Program-made: the position numbers and the translations under genes
Notes under the pieces: generated by a model
What the model saw: only the letters and a program-made list of their open reading frames with translations
The model's database searches: none
What the model was told of the DNA's origin: nothing
Source of the DNA: Epiperipatus broadwayi
Taxonomy: Eukaryota; Onychophora; Udeonychophora; Euonychophora; Peripatidae
Direction: 5' to 3'
Length of the DNA: 64,000 nt
Assembly: GCA_028023455.1 (NCBI GenBank)
Contig: JAQFVV010006826.1
Location: forward strand, 1 to 64,000
Shown: positions 43,985-56,458 of the stretch, in pieces
Numbering within the stretch: position 1 is the first letter of the stretch
Layout of the letters: every line of letters starts with the position of its first letter

Positions 43985-46900
43985 GCACTATGGCTTTTTT
44001 TTTCTCCCAGTCAGGAATCTCTCAGCTAATATGCCCAGAGAAACCGGTTAGCAACTATACCTTCCGTTTCCATTCCCCAACCTAATTTTTCCCATATTCT
44101 TCTCTATCCTGCTCCATTCCATTTTACAACATTATCGTTGTTCACTCTATGGCCTTTATATCTAAATCCCCCTTATCTTTTTCCAATCTCAGCATAAAAA
44201 CCAAGAACTCATTTTCTCTATAACCATTTTGGTTATATTTATTCTTCCAAAACTTGTTTATCTGTACCCTTTCTGCTTGTAAGCATTCACATTCAATTAA
44301 TAGATGTCTAATATTTTCCATACCTTCCTTACATAACTTGCATACTAAATCACCCACATTTCTCCATTATCATAAATTAATTCGCATCCAATATTTCATT
44401 TACTTCTATATATATTTAAACTCTTTTTACTCTCCATACTAGTTCTCCATTTTTCCAACTTTCTACTTTTTATTAATGGATCTACATATTCTTCTATCCT
44501 ATTCCTTGCCACAATAACACTCAACAATTCTCCTAACACAAACATCCCACTTTTTGTAGAAGTATACTGAGATAAAGTCTTTATACAATTCTACATAAAG
44601 TACTACCTTTCTCATCTATCTTGTTGCCTGTCTTTTATTCATAACCCAATTAATACTATTTTGGCTATTCTTTTATTATTCATAAATTGCAATCTACCAA
44701 ACATTTTCATTTTGCTTTTTGCATCTCTCATATAAAAAATTGACCATCCCATTTCTCCTTGAATTATCTCCTTTGCCATCCACACATCTTCATTTAATAC
44801 ATGTTACTCCTCTTTGTATTTTTTCTAAGAAATCTAACATCTCTTTACTGACATATAATGCATCATTACCATAAGTTAACCCTGCTACTAACACAGTTAA
44901 TTTCTTTATCAATCTCTTTTTTTTCTTTGCTTCATTTATCAACTTTTTTCTCCATTCATCCAAGCAATTTCTTTGATTCATTAAGGCAATTCCCAAATAA
45001 TTATATCTATTCACCACACTTAACTTTATATCCCCTAATAAAAATTATTTCTCTTCTCTTTCCCTAGCAGTTATCATCATTACTTTTGATTTTTTTTCAC
45101 TAAATTTAATCCCCAACTCTTTACCCATACTTAGGCATGTCTTCAGCATAACTTCTATATCTTCCCTATTTTTGGTGCACAAGAACATATTATCAGTAAA
45201 TAAAAGACATGATAATATATACAATCTCTTGCCATCTATTAATGGTATCTCTAACTTACTTTCTAGTCTTTCTGTTGTTCTTTCCATTTCTCTCAAATAT
45301 AACAAAAACAAAATAGGTGGCATTGGGCATCCTTGCCTTAGCCCTACCACACTTTTAACTCTGATTCTGTGTTTCCTAATTGATATGTATCATAATTATT
45401 TTCATACCATTTCTTAATAAGATCCACTAAAGTTCCATTCTTAAATTTCTATTTACTCTATCATATGCCTTCTCTATATCTATAAAAAACCATATATAAC
45501 TGTATATCTGTATTCCTGTGTATATCTGTATTCCTACTCATATCTATAAGTTATGTGACTACAAATAAACTATCTCCTATATGCCTATCTGATTGAAAAA
45601 CCTCCTTGCATTTTTTCCACTATTATTTGCTACTCTTCCAGCTATCATGTATGCAAAAACTTTATATGACACCAATCGGTCTATATGATCCTTACTCTTT
45701 CCTTTAAATAATAACCTTCTCTTATATTATTTTGGCTATCTGTAAATTCTCTCTTCTTTGCCATCTTATTAAAACATAATAGATTTAATTTTGACCTATT
45801 TCCTAAATTCATCATCATCTCTGCTGCCCATCCATCTAAACATTTTGCCTTTCCACTTGTCAATTTCTTCTCTGCCTCATTCAATTCATTTTCTGTAAAT
45901 GTAATATTTCCATTACTATATGCTTTTATGTTTGTTATCACTCTGACCTATATATCTAACATCTTTTTTAAAACAATTACATCCTTATTTAAGATTGTCT
46001 CTAATTCTTCTCTAGAGTTACACTCTTTTTTCTCATCATTTAGTAATATTATTTCTTACCTCCCTACATCCCTTCTTTTCATATATTTCCCAAATTGTTT
46101 ACTCCCATCTCTTCCACTTTTATTAATATCCTCCAATAATTTACTATTTAATTTCATTCTCTTTTTCTATAATTATCTATTTTAGACAATTTTTTTAATT
46201 ATTTTTCCCATTTAATATTAACATCTTTTTCACTTTCTTTGTTTTTGATAGCACATCAATATTCTCTGCAAGCTTCCCCCCCCCCTCTTTTACATTTTTA
46301 TTAATTCTCACTTTTTTATTACTTTTATTCTTCTGAATATTTTCACTTAGATCCCTATTTGTTACTTTTTCCACTTCACCACATCAGTCCTTATATTCAC
46401 CCTCAACCAAACTCTTTCATGATTTCTTCTGCTTTTATTTTATATAAATTCTTATAACTTATTCTTTTCATTCATTCTCCATCCACATCTTTCATTATCC
46501 TTTCTACTTTTATTACTATTTTCCATCACATTACTAACCATTTCTATTATAAAGAAATTATGATCACTATTACACACTTTCTCTTCTTTATCAAACACTT
46601 TAATTTTCTGTACTTTATTCATTCCCTCTTTTTCTACTAATACATAATCTATTGTGAGAATTATATTATTTCTAGACCATGTGTATTTTACCTCATAAAC
46701 ATTTGATAAATTTTCAATGCTTAAGTTTATTCTCTGACAAACGTTTTTCAAAAGCTATCCATTCTTGTTATTCACATCATCAATTTCTTCAATATGCCCA
46801 TTTATATCCCCTGTAATCAATATCTTCTTCCACTTTTTTTGATACTCTGTATAATCTTAATTAGGCATTCATATAGGCTACTGTTCTACTTACTATAATT

Positions 46901-47790
46901 TGACTATCTCTAGTGGAAATATACACCATAGCCATCATTCATACTTATCTTCCTAACCTTATCTCAAACCACATTCTTGATGCTCAAAAGTATTTAAATA
47001 TTTTTTGGACATAACTCCTATACAACCACTTCTTTTTTCTTTTTCTTTTTTATTTATACTATGTTATATTAAGTCTTCCAGTGTAGGTTCTTTATCTTTT
47101 AGATGTGTTTCCACTACTGCTAATACCTCAAGCTCTTCATTTTTAACTGCTTTAATTTCATCCATTTTTCTGGTCTCCTACCACCTTGCATATTCAAATA
47201 TCCAATTTTAGTCTTGCATTGGTGGTCGAGAGGTCAGCGTGACTGCCTTGCACTTGCAGGCAGTTGACTGGGTTGTGGGTTCACGTCCCGGCCGATGCTA
47301 TGACACTTAAAAAATATATATCCAATTTTAACAATTTCTTTTCTTACTACCTTTTTATAAATTCTTTTGACTCTTTCTTCTCTATTATTTTTGTACTTAG
47401 CTTGACTTATCATTAGTTTTACAGACCCATTCCTCTTCGCATCTGCATGTATATCTAAATCAGCTACTCTTTGTTTACTTTTTACAACCCATCCATTCCT
47501 AACTTTCTTTTTGATAATGCTGTAATTTAAAATCCTACCATCCCCTTTTTATAAATTTCTCAAAGGATAATATTTTTTATAAATTAAACTTCTTAATTTT
47601 CTTGTTTTTCTAAGTGTAATCTGTCTTTACTATACAATTCCCTTTTAGTAATAAAAAAAAAAGCCACACTTACACAAACATAACATTATTTTTCTCACAC
47701 AACTTTTTCAATCTCTCATTTATACAACATATATCTATTGTCAAATCTTTGTATTAATCCAACTATTCCTACTCTTCCTTTAATCTTTAA
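43985..47790 (-). pseudogene. APE/RT/CCHC non-LTR retrotransposon pseudogene
   Basis: Minus-strand LINE, nearly full length but riddled with stops. Order from 5' to 3': IGYLNMQGGRRPEKW near 47.2 kb (endonuclease start, interrupted by a SINE); YTWSRNNIILTIDYVLV and SDHNFFIIEM in 46751-46452 (APE-type EN, conserved D and H of the SDH box); LNEAEKKLTSGKAKCLDGW in 45941-45681 (RT fingers); motif A FIDIEKAYDRV at 45.46-45.49 kb; motif B GLRQGCPMPPILFLLYL and motif C-like LLFTDNMFLCTKN in 45350-45045 (FADD changed to FTDN, dead). Then come the connector at 45017-44790 and a C-terminal zinc knuckle CKLCKEGMENIRHLLIEC in 44357-44142. The CCHC tail and APE EN suggest the I/Jockey/CR1 side of LINE diversity. 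Plus-strand frames are shadows. Confidence 0.85.
47211..47317 (+). mobile_element. tRNA-derived SINE with 13-bp TSD
   Basis: ATATCCAATTTTA at 47198-47210 and 47318-47330 flanks a body starting GTCTTGCATTGGTGGTCGAG, with a GGGTTCACGTCCCGG B-box and CGATGCTATGACAC end. It disrupts the 5' part of the endonuclease of the surrounding LINE, so it inserted later. Confidence 0.9.
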
Positions 47791-47800
47791 TCTTATGCAG

Positions 47801-48072
47801 TGACAAATTCTCCATATAGTAGTGCCACCTAGTGAAAGCAACCATAATCAATGTATGCAAGAAGATTTGTGTATAAAATTTCTATCTAGTGCCTACTCTC
47901 AGATCCAAGATTCCTCATTGATGAAAGCCATAAACTAGATACTAATCTGGGGATATCCGATGAGTAGGCATATAGGGATTTTACTCATAAACCTTCTTGT
48001 ACATATTGATTACTGTGGCTTGCACTGGGTGGCATTACTGTATCGAGAATTTGTCAGTGTTTTAACAATTGT
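47801..48072 (+). repeat. HHR-2 palindrome, remainder of split element
   Basis: AATTCTCCATATAGTAGTGC and GCATTACTGTATCGAGAATT are inverted ends, followed by TTTTAACAATTGTTG, the complement of the outer arm at 43.97 kb. The centre holds a dead ribozyme on the plus strand. Confidence 0.7.
47913..47952 (+). ncRNA. Dead hammerhead, HHR-2
   Basis: CCUCA, UUGAUGA, AAGCCAUAAACUA, GAUAC, UA, AUC, UGGGG. C3 is changed to U, GAAA to GAUA and GUC to AUC. Still alignable but expected inactive. Confidence 0.65.
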
Positions 48073-48074
48073 TG

Positions 48075-50040
48075 TGAGTAAATTCTTTCGATTTTGAAAG
48101 CATGTTTGCAACAAATTTCTAAACGTAATCAAGAAAAATCTATATTAAAATAAGCTTTAATAAAGTTATTGATTGGCTTTATTTTGGGGGAAGTTTAAGA
48201 AATTTGATCACAAAAAGTGATAGTGCTGAACCTTCATTTATGAACCTTGAGCTCCAACATAGGAGCTTTATATACAAATACATTTATTTGGGAATTCATA
48301 AGATGTTTGTGCATCAAAAGTAATAAAGCCATTTCATGATCTATGGACTTCAGTTCCAGAAGCTGCCATCTACCATTACAATATCAGAAGGCATAAGCTG
48401 CAGGTAATAAATCCTACTGAAAGCAATAGTTTTAGACATTCCTTATGCTATTAATAAGAATTCTATACAAATAAACAGCTAATAAATATTACAACTAGTA
48501 CTAGAATTTGAGATAGATTAAAAATATATACTCTGAACATTTATTATTTCATATCACCAAACTTATTAATCATATGAAGAATATATATGTAGAATGATCT
48601 ATGTTCTGTTTGATTTTTTAGATACATAATTATTATTGAGGTTGAAGAAGCGTACCCACCTCACAGCTGGTCATTCTTTAGTCATTGCATTACAAATCTA
48701 TATGAATCATTAATCATTCTTTGTGAAGTTAGATCACACCATGATATATTCAAACCAGAATGTCAGTCACTTTTGCTCTAAATAAAAATTCATATTCAAT
48801 TTGATGAAGTAATCATTTGTTTCTAATTTTTTGACATTGCAATTTAGTGCTATAATATAATTCTGGGATTCAATATATACTACTTACTGGATGTACAATA
48901 ATACACATGTGTATAATTAATTGAATTAATGTTTCTCTTAACAGACAGATTTATTCAGATTTTAAAATATTTTACTGATGTATGAATGAATTTATGGTGT
49001 GACTGCTCTGTGGACCTGTCCACAGAACAAAATACTACTGATGATGATGATATATCAGAAATAATAAATATGACTAATAGTAAAAATTCCTAAATAAAAT
49101 GAAATTGTCAAACATTTTGGAAAGAATATTAAAAAATTATATTAAAGTGCTTTGTTTTATCCTGCTCTGTGCATTTTCAATTCAGTGAAGCTATGGTGTA
49201 TACTCTATCCATAATCATTTTTAAAATTATATTCTATCAAAAAAATGTAAATAAACAAAAATATAAATACAATCATTAAGATTTATCTATTTAATAAATT
49301 TTATAATATGACAACAAACAATTTTCTGTCTCAGAGCACTGTATGCAATTGTACGTTACTATTTTTTTTAGTTATATCAAAAATATGTACATTTTTTTCT
49401 TTTTTTTATTATTCTTTTTAAATTTTAATGAGGTTCAGTATTTTATGTAATAAAACATTTTCTTACATGTAAAAGTGGTATAAAATTTAAGAAAATTCAC
49501 AAAGTGTCTTACTTAAGTGATAAAATAAGTTTTCAATTAGTAGCAGCAGAAAAATAAAACTATTAAATGTTTATGTAAGAAAGCTTAAAGACTTCAACTG
49601 AGAATTTGAAATAGGTAGTGGTAACTAAGAGTATTGTATAGACTCTGATGTCATTATGGACTTTAAAACATCAAACAAGCTAGAAAGGGTCATATTCCAC
49701 TGATAATAAGGGAAGATAAAAATTGTTAAAAAAAAGAATATAGTCCAGAATGTATTCAATCATGATAAAAGTATGATACATTATTATTCACTTTGTTTAA
49801 AATAAAAATAAGATAATTTTTTATTAATTTTATTTTTTAATTGAATATGAATGAATGACCACACACACACAATTCCTCAATTTATTTCTAATAACTACAT
49901 TACTTTTTAAAAATTTTATTTATATGATAATCTTAATTTATATATGCATACCATAAACAAAAACTTGTAATGTTATTTTCATTGAATACAATCACCTTAC
50001 ATAGCTCTCATTTTCTTTTTAAAAACTTTAAATATATATA
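48075..50040. other. No gene seen
   Basis: AT-rich non-coding DNA. A short palindrome TGTGGACCTGTCCACA (49011-49026) is present. No protein family recognised. Confidence 0.5.
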
Positions 50041-50046
50041 TATATA

Positions 50047-50172
50047 AATCACTTCAAATGTTAAGACATTTTCAACTATGCTCTTTTTTGACATAGCTGT
50101 TTTGAGATGCTGACTCGAATACATTTATTCACCAAAAGCATAGCTGAAAATTTCTTAACATTTGAGGTGATT
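50047..50172. repeat. 126-bp foldback repeat
   Basis: AATCACTTCAAATGTTAAGA...TTTTCAACTATGCT and AGCATAGCTGAAAATTTCTT...AACATTTGAGGTGATT are inverted around about 55 bp. MITE-like. Confidence 0.75.
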
Positions 50173-50445
50173 TGATATTTATTTCAGGTAGCAGTATGCA
50201 CCGAAATTATTTTCATATATGTACATGTTGAAAAGAATGATTTCATGGGTAAAAGATGTTTTATCTATGTCAGTAGATTTATTTTATTTTTTGTATCCCA
50301 AAAATACATGTTTCATAATATATATATGTGTGTGTGTGTGCACTCATTGAAAAGAACTATATACACTTGTATTCATTAAACAATAGATCTTTTATTATAA
50401 TTAAAAGTTATGAAGAAAATGTTAACTATTATAAGTGATGTATAT

Positions 50446-53400
50446 GTGTATGAAGTGGACCTTAGGTACCGAGCAGGGCAAATTCCTAATGTCCACTCCA
50501 TACGTTCTTGTCGTTGCAGCTGTTATTACTATGTGATTATTCATATAGTGTACGAACATGGATGGGCTGCTCACCAACACACATTAGCCAGTGTGGTGAG
50601 TTTATTGGCTTTTTACCTCTGAGTTTAAGATCAAGAAACACCATGGTCTTTCTTCTCAGTGCCTGATAAGGAAGAATGAATGTTTGTGTAAAGGATAAAG
50701 ATTTTCCCAATACATATATACAATTATGACAGACAAAAATAAAGCATGGCCCTTATTCTCAGGAGGCTGTAAAGTCACCAACCAAGGCAGCGGTTGGTGG
50801 CCAAAGGCGGAGGGTGCTAAGAATCCCCTGATTGCGGACCCAGGCTGCCATTTGATGATGACTTTTTATTTAGGTACTTACAACTGCAGATCACTTTCAA
50901 GTGAAGGAAGATTGCAAGAATTAGAAGAAGAACTCTCTTATATTAAATGGGACATTATGGGACTTTGTGAAGTTAGAAGAAAAGGTGAAGAGACAATTGA
51001 TTTAAAAAGTGGTCATATACTCTATTATAAAGGCACAAATATTGGAAATACAAGTGGAGTAGGATTCATTATAAATAAAAAGTGAAAGAACAATATTGTG
51101 GAGATTGATGGTGTATCGGACAGAGTGGCAAGATTAGTTATACAACTTAATAGCAGATACCAAATGCAGATAATTCAGGTTTATGCCCCAACAAGTTCTC
51201 ATAATGATGAAGTAGTAGAAGATTTTTATATGGATGTACAAAAGGCTTTTGATCAGAGTAAACACCATTTTAAAATTGTTATGGGAGACTTTAATACTAG
51301 AATTGGTAAAAAAATGAAAGATGAAAGTGCTGTGGGTAATTTTGGTTATGGTAATAGAAATGAGAGAGGACATAGACTTGTGGAGTTTGCAGAAAAAAAA
51401 AACTTTATATTATGAATTCTTTTTTTGAGAAAAATGTTAAAAAGAAATGGACATGGAAGTATCCAAATGAAGGTACAGCAGAATTGGATTATATTTTTAC
51501 TAACAGGAAATACATATTTCAAGATTGTAATGTTCTTAATAAATTTAACACAGGAAGTAATCATCGATTAGTAAGGTGTAAGATACGTGTTAATGTAAAA
51601 CTAGAGAGACAAAAATTATTAAGAAAAACAATATTTACAGTTGATATTCCTAATCTTCAGAAACATTCTAATGAATTTAAATTAGAACTTACAAATCAAT
51701 TTCAAGTATTAGTAGATTTTGAACATGATTCAGATTTGAATGAAATTAATATGAAAATAACTGATACACTTTTGAAAACTGCAACAAAGATAGCTGGTAG
51801 AAAGAAACAGCAATTGACCAATAAAATTTCTACTGAGACTAGAGAATTTATGAAGAAAAGAAGGAATATGAAGATATACAAAAATGATGCATTAAAAAGA
51901 ATTGAATATCTCGAATTTTGTAAAATGGTGCGGAAAAAAGTTGAAAATGATATAAGAAAGTATAACTGTGAACTAGCAAGGAAAGCTGTAGAAGAAAATA
52001 AAAGTCTTAAGAATGTAAAACAACATTTTGGTATTGGTAGGAAATTTATATCTGCAATAAGAAAAAAAGATGGAATTATTACTAAAAGGAGAGATGACAT
52101 CATGAAATTGGTAGAAGATTTTTAACAAGAATTATATAGTAATAAAGAACAAGTACCTCCTATATCTATTACATCTTCCAAATTGCCCAGAATTTTAAAT
52201 GAAGAAGTGAGACATGCAATTAAATGTATGAAGAAAGGAAAGGCTCCAGGTAATGATGGAATTATAATTGATATATTAAAAGAAGCAGGTGAAGAAATAG
52301 AAATTTTTTTAGCAAAGTTATATACCAAATGTCTAAATGATAAAGATGTACCGGATAATTGGAAGAATGCAGTAATAATATTAATATTTTAAAAAGGTGA
52401 TAAATAAGATATTAGAAATTACAGACCTATCAGCCTTTTATCAGTTTTATATAAAATTTTTACCAAGATAATTACTACTCGTCTACAGAGAACATTGGAT
52501 TTCCACCAACCAAGAGAACAAGCTGGATTTAAAAGTGGTTTTAGTACAGTAGATCATATCCAGGTATTGAGAGAAGTTATAGAAAGGACAAATAAATATG
52601 AGTTGCCATTATGCTTAGGATTTGTAGATTATGAAAAGGCATTTGATTCTATAAACATTTCTTCAGTGATTAAAGCATTAGATCATCAAGGTATAGATCC
52701 AGGATATTGTCATATTTTAAAGAATATTTATAAAAATGCAACAGCAACAATTAGATTACATAATGACACTGGGAAAGTCAACATTGAGAAAGGTGTAAGA
52801 CAAGGTGACTCCATATCTCCATAACTTTTTACAGCAGTGCTGCATGAAGTATTTTGTGGATTAAAATGAGAAACTAAAGGAGTAAAAGTAAATGGAGATT
52901 ATTTAAATCATTTAGATTTCGCAGATGATGTAGTTGTTTTTGCAATAATGCTTCAGATCTGCAGGAAATGTTGCAGGAATTATCAGATGAAAGTAGGAAA
53001 GTAGGACTAAAGATAAATGTTAAAAAGACTAAAGTAATGTTTAATCAATTTGCTCAAAATATGAAAATAAAGATTGATTATGATGAATTAGAAGAAGTTA
53101 ACAGTTACAAATACCTTGGTTAGATTATTAATACAGATGGAAACATAATGGAGGAAATTAATCATAGAATTAAACTTCGTTGGAGTGCTTTTGGTAGAAA
53201 TAACTTGATACTAAAAGGAAATATGCCTAAGTGTTTGAAAAGGAAGGTTTTTAACAAATGTGTCTTACCAGTTCTTACTTATGGATCTGAGACTTGGACA
53301 CTTAATAGAAGAGCAATTCAGAGACTTCAGACCACTCAAAGAAGTATGGAGAGATGTATGTTGGGAGTAACAAGAAGAGATCGTAAATGCAATGTATGGG

Positions 53401-53645
53401 TAAGAGAACAAACAGGTGTTACTGACCTCATTGATAATAGATGGACAATTGAAATTTTAAACTGGATTTCAAGAGATTGTAAAAGACCCAGAAAGAGACC
53501 ACATGTGTGATGGATGGATGAAATAAGAAAGTGTGCAGGGGTGATGTGGAGAAGAGAAGCTAAAGATCGGAGAAGATGGATTAAACTTGGAGAGACCTTC
53601 ATCCTGCAGTGGACTGATAATGGTTGATAATGATGATGATGATAT
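50446..53645 (+). pseudogene. RTE-type LINE, near full-length EN-RT pseudogene
   Basis: This is the best LINE copy. A 5' region (50446-50725) precedes an APE-like endonuclease: YLGTYNCRSLSSEGRL, the catalytic-glutamate segment MGLCEVRRKGEE, an in-frame stop at 51083, VYAPTSS, MGDFNTRIG. A frameshift in an A-run near 51.4 kb follows, then ELDYIFTNRKYIFQD and SNHRLVRCK (SDH box as SNH). RT: NWKNAVII, YRPISLLSVLYKIFTK, motif A GFVDYEKAFDSI, motif B KGVRQGDSISP followed by a stop, motif C FADDVVVFA, then YKYLG. The C-terminus has RDRKCNVWVREQTGVTDLI and FILQWTDNG. The tail is (TGA)n. At least three stops and two frameshifts. Single-ORF EN-RT with a microsatellite tail fits the RTE group. Minus-strand frames are shadows. 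Confidence 0.9.
50454..50497 (+). other. Structured hairpin at LINE 5' end
   Basis: AGTGGAC-C-TTAGG pairs with CCTAA-T-GTCCACT (seven plus five pairs with one mismatch) around an 18-base loop. It lies about 270 bases ahead of the EN reading frame, close to the probable 5' end of the LINE. Confidence 0.55.
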
Positions 53646-53649
53646 ATGT

Positions 53650-53880
53650 ATGATTTCATAATATTTTTGGAATATTCAGTGTAATAAAATAGCTAAATAG
53701 CTGGCATTTCAGTACAATAACAAGAATCTTCCTCAGAGCATCCTCTTTCTCAAATCATAGGAATGCGTGATTTGAGAAAGAGAACGCTCTGAGGAAGGTA
53801 TTTGTTATTGTACTGAAATGTCAGTTATTTAGCTATTTTATTATACAGAATATCCCGAAAATAATAATATGAAATCATCA
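53650..53880. mobile_element. Foldback element with PLE-type hammerhead
   Basis: Arms TGATTTCATAATATTTTTGG...AATAGCTAAATAGCTG and AGTTATTTAGCTATTTTATT...ATATGAAATCATCA are inverted around GAATGCGTG. It directly abuts the RTE-type LINE tail. One arm sequence recurs downstream of the PLE endonuclease at 57.97-58.06 kb, linking this foldback to PLE termini. Confidence 0.75.
53786..53825 (+). ncRNA. Candidate hammerhead, PLE type
   Basis: Plus strand: GCU, CUGAGGA, AGGUAUUUGUUAUUGUACU, GAAA, UGUC, AGU. CUGAGGA fits CUGANGA. Stem II pairs AG/CU and UA/UA with a bulge. The triplet is GUC and stem I is GCU/AGU (three pairs). Stem III is minimal. The minus-strand arm (53702-53740) has GCC in place of GUC and should be dead. 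Confidence 0.5.
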
Positions 53881-54042
53881 TCAATTTATCCGTGAAAATA
53901 TTAGAATATATATATATGGATGTAAAGAGACTTGGAAAAAATTATAGTAAATGCCATGGCTTAACTGTATGTACATAAAAAAGTTTCATTTTTGTTAAAA
54001 CTCTAGGTAAAGATTTTTTATTATAAATTATTATTTCAGTCT

Positions 54043-54324
54043 TCATTTTAATTTGACCTTTTTCTTGGTTAGTTTTTTTTTTATAAAGATGGAAGGGCGT
54101 TGACTTCTAACACAATGTCTATTGGTGACTAATTTGATGCTAAAAAGTATACGCATTATAAATTCTTTAGATTTTAAAATTATTGTTTCTGGAATAAATT
54201 TTTTATATGCTGGACATATAGGATCTATTCGGTGGTAGATATTTCTTAAATAATTACATGATTTCTTTAGTTCACTTAATAGGATAGTTGACAGATGGTT
54301 CAAAAAGTATTTAGCAATGTACAT
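54043..54324 (-). CDS. Unrecognised open frame (94 aa)
   Basis: The product would start MYIAKYFLNHLSTILLSEL and is lysine-rich at the C-terminus (IKKKLTKKKVKLK). It contains KSCNYLRNIYHRI and DPICPAYKKFIPETIILK, which look like protein sequence and not random AT-rich translation, but I cannot name the family. It may be an eroded transposon ORF. No Kozak-type context, intron or partner gene is evident. Low confidence that it is a real gene. Confidence 0.25.
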   Translation of the reverse strand: MYIAKYFLNHLSTILLSELKKSCNYLRNIYHRIDPICPAYKKFIPETIILKSKEFIMRILFSIKLVTNRHCVRSQRPSIFIKKKLTKKKVKLK

Positions 54325-54631
54325 TGCTTACACGTGGGAAAATAGTGTAATCTTTTTAAAAGCTGTATATATTTCTCATTAACTTAATGCAAGCTTTATT
54401 AAAAACTTTTTATAAATTCTCTCATAACTGTAGAATGTCTTTTGATAAAACAAAACTAACTTTATTGTTTTGAAAGATTTAAAAATAACTACAATAACAG
54501 ATTTAAAGCTACTTTTTAATTATTTGCATTTAAAAAGTTTAGCAACAATCACTTATCAAAAATATTTTCTAATTAATAAAATTAAAAACTTAATAAAAAA
54601 ACCTCTCCTTTTTTTTTTTAATAATTTTTAT

Positions 54632-54762
54632 TAATCATTCATTAGATTCGAAATTATTCAATAAAGAATAATATTTCTGTAATGTAATTTTGGTCTAGTG
54701 AAAATTACACTACATAAATATTATTCATTATTAAATAATCTCTAGTCTAATGAATGACTAAT
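54632..54762. repeat. AT-rich foldback repeat
   Basis: CATTCATTAGATTCGAAATTA...TAATGTAATTTT and AAAATTACACTACATAAATA...TAGTCTAATGAATG are inverted around TGGTCTAGTG. It lies about 80 bp upstream of the HHR-1 ribozyme at 54841. Confidence 0.7.
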
Positions 54763-54840
54763 AAAAAATATTCATATGCTTTCATTAAGTGGTTTGTATT
54801 AAAGTTGTGAGGGCAGCACATTTGACACTTATAGTCTCGG

Positions 54841-54882
54841 CCAACTGATGAGTGCTGGTTTAGCATGAAATCTACATCTTGG
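54841..54882 (+). ncRNA. Hammerhead ribozyme, HHR-1 (intact)
   Basis: CCAA, CUGAUGA, GUGCU-GGUUU-AGCAU, GAAA, U-CUAC-AUC, UUGG. Stem I is CCAA/UUGG (extendable by G-U), stem II has five pairs, stem III two pairs (AU/AU) with a four-base loop. The triplet is AUC with cleavage expected after C54878. All core residues match the hammerhead consensus. The flanks do not clearly contain the tRNA-like part of the HHR-1 repeat, so it may be a diverged or solitary copy. Confidence 0.78.
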
Positions 54883-54964
54883 TGGTGATAGATTTTCGCG
54901 TCTGTAAACATATGTTTATGACTACATCACTCCACAAGGTATTAAAAGTGGATAGATACCACTA

Positions 54965-55480
54965 CAGAAATATTCTTCCCTTTTTTATTTACAATTAAAT
55001 TAATCAAATGAAGTGAAAATTTTAATTATTCTCATTAAATTTTTTTTGATCATTTTATATATAAAAAAGTGTGCTAGCATAGTACAATATACATCCTAAT
55101 CCTTTACAGGAATCTTTAAAGTAAAATTTAAGCCCATTAGTTTTTCTCCTTTTTTGTAGATATAATTGTAATGGATTTAAACATTGTGGAAAAATACCAA
55201 TGTTCAAATATTAATCATATGTTTAATGGAGTAAACCGATGTTTTCCAACTACTAGACTAACCCTCAAAACTATTTGAACGGTCCTTAAAAATAGTTTCT
55301 ATTTTATATCTTCAGATCAGAAAAGTTATACAATAATAGTGATATTTTTAAAAATTGATATAAAGTATACTTAATCAATGAATATACTGATATTAGACAG
55401 CATTGAGTATAAATATATATGAAGATAATATCAATTATATATACACAAAAATAATCTTAAAAACAATATGAATTTAAACA
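54965..55480. other. No gene seen
   Basis: AT-rich non-coding DNA, no supported feature. Confidence 0.45.
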
Positions 55481-55634
55481 TAATACATGATCACCATTTC
55501 CTATGCTTACACAAGATGTTAAAACCATAGCAAACTCTCCACATAGTAGAGCTACTCAGTGCAAACCTTAGTAATTAGTTGATGCAAGAAGGTTTGTGCA
55601 TAAAATCTGTATCTAGTACTTAGTCGTACAATAT

Positions 55635-55674
55635 CCCCAGATTAGTTTCTAGCTTGTGGCTTTCATCAGTGAGG
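55635..55674 (-). ncRNA. Hammerhead ribozyme, HHR-2 (weakened)
   Basis: CCUCA, CUGAUGA, AAGC-CACAA-GCUA, GAAAC, UA, AUC, UGGGG. Core, stem I and a three-pair stem II are intact; G16.2 is changed to A, weakening the two-pair stem III. Confidence 0.68.
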
Positions 55675-56458
55675 GACTTTAGATCTGAAAGTACGATACC
55701 TAGATCTCATGATCTAATGAAACTTTCCTGCAGCTATGTTTTATCTATTTAGTTAATTATAAAACTATGAACCCAAGATGAAAAAATGTTTTCAATCCAA
55801 GTTTATTGCCTTCTATATTCATATAGATCTGAACTCCACTCAGTATCTATAGATATTGCTACATTTGGTTTTTTTAAGAAACCACTGTTACCATCATTCT
55901 ATGTGCAGGATTGGCATAAATAGTGAAATTAATTTGATTGGAAAGATTGTATTTTCATCTTGGGCTAATAGTTTTATAATTAACTAAACCAGTAAAAGAT
56001 GGCTGCTGGAGGATTACATTAGATCCTAAGATGTAGGTGCAGTGCTCTCAGATACAAGGTCCTTCACTGATAAAAGTTACAAACTAAAACCTAATCTGAA
56101 GATATTGGATGAGTATGCACTAGATAGAGATTTTATGCACAAACATCTTGCATTTCATTGATTACTAAGGATTGCACTGGGTGGCATAATTGAGTAGGGA
56201 CTTTGCTACTGGTTTAACAGCTTGTGTAGGGGTGATCATATGATATTTGTGGTTTTTCTATAAAAAAAAAACTCAGACAACAAAATGTATAGATTCTGAA
56301 CTGGGTTCTGATTTATATGATTATACAAGCCAATGAGTATGAATTGAAAACATTAATTTTGGGTCATAATTTTATAGTTAACTAAATAGGTAAAAAGATG
56401 GCTGCTAGAGAATTGCATTAAATCCTAAAATCTAAGCTCAGTGTTCTCAGATCCAAGG

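Noticed and set aside
49011-49065. ACTACTGATGATGATGATA as a hammerhead core
   Set aside because: CTGATGA occurs by chance in a (GAT)n run; there is no stem II, GAAA or stem I partner.
54043-54324. Host protein-coding exon
   Set aside because: The sequence looks protein-like, but there are no splice-site context, family or neighbouring exons to support a host gene; kept only as a low-confidence frame.
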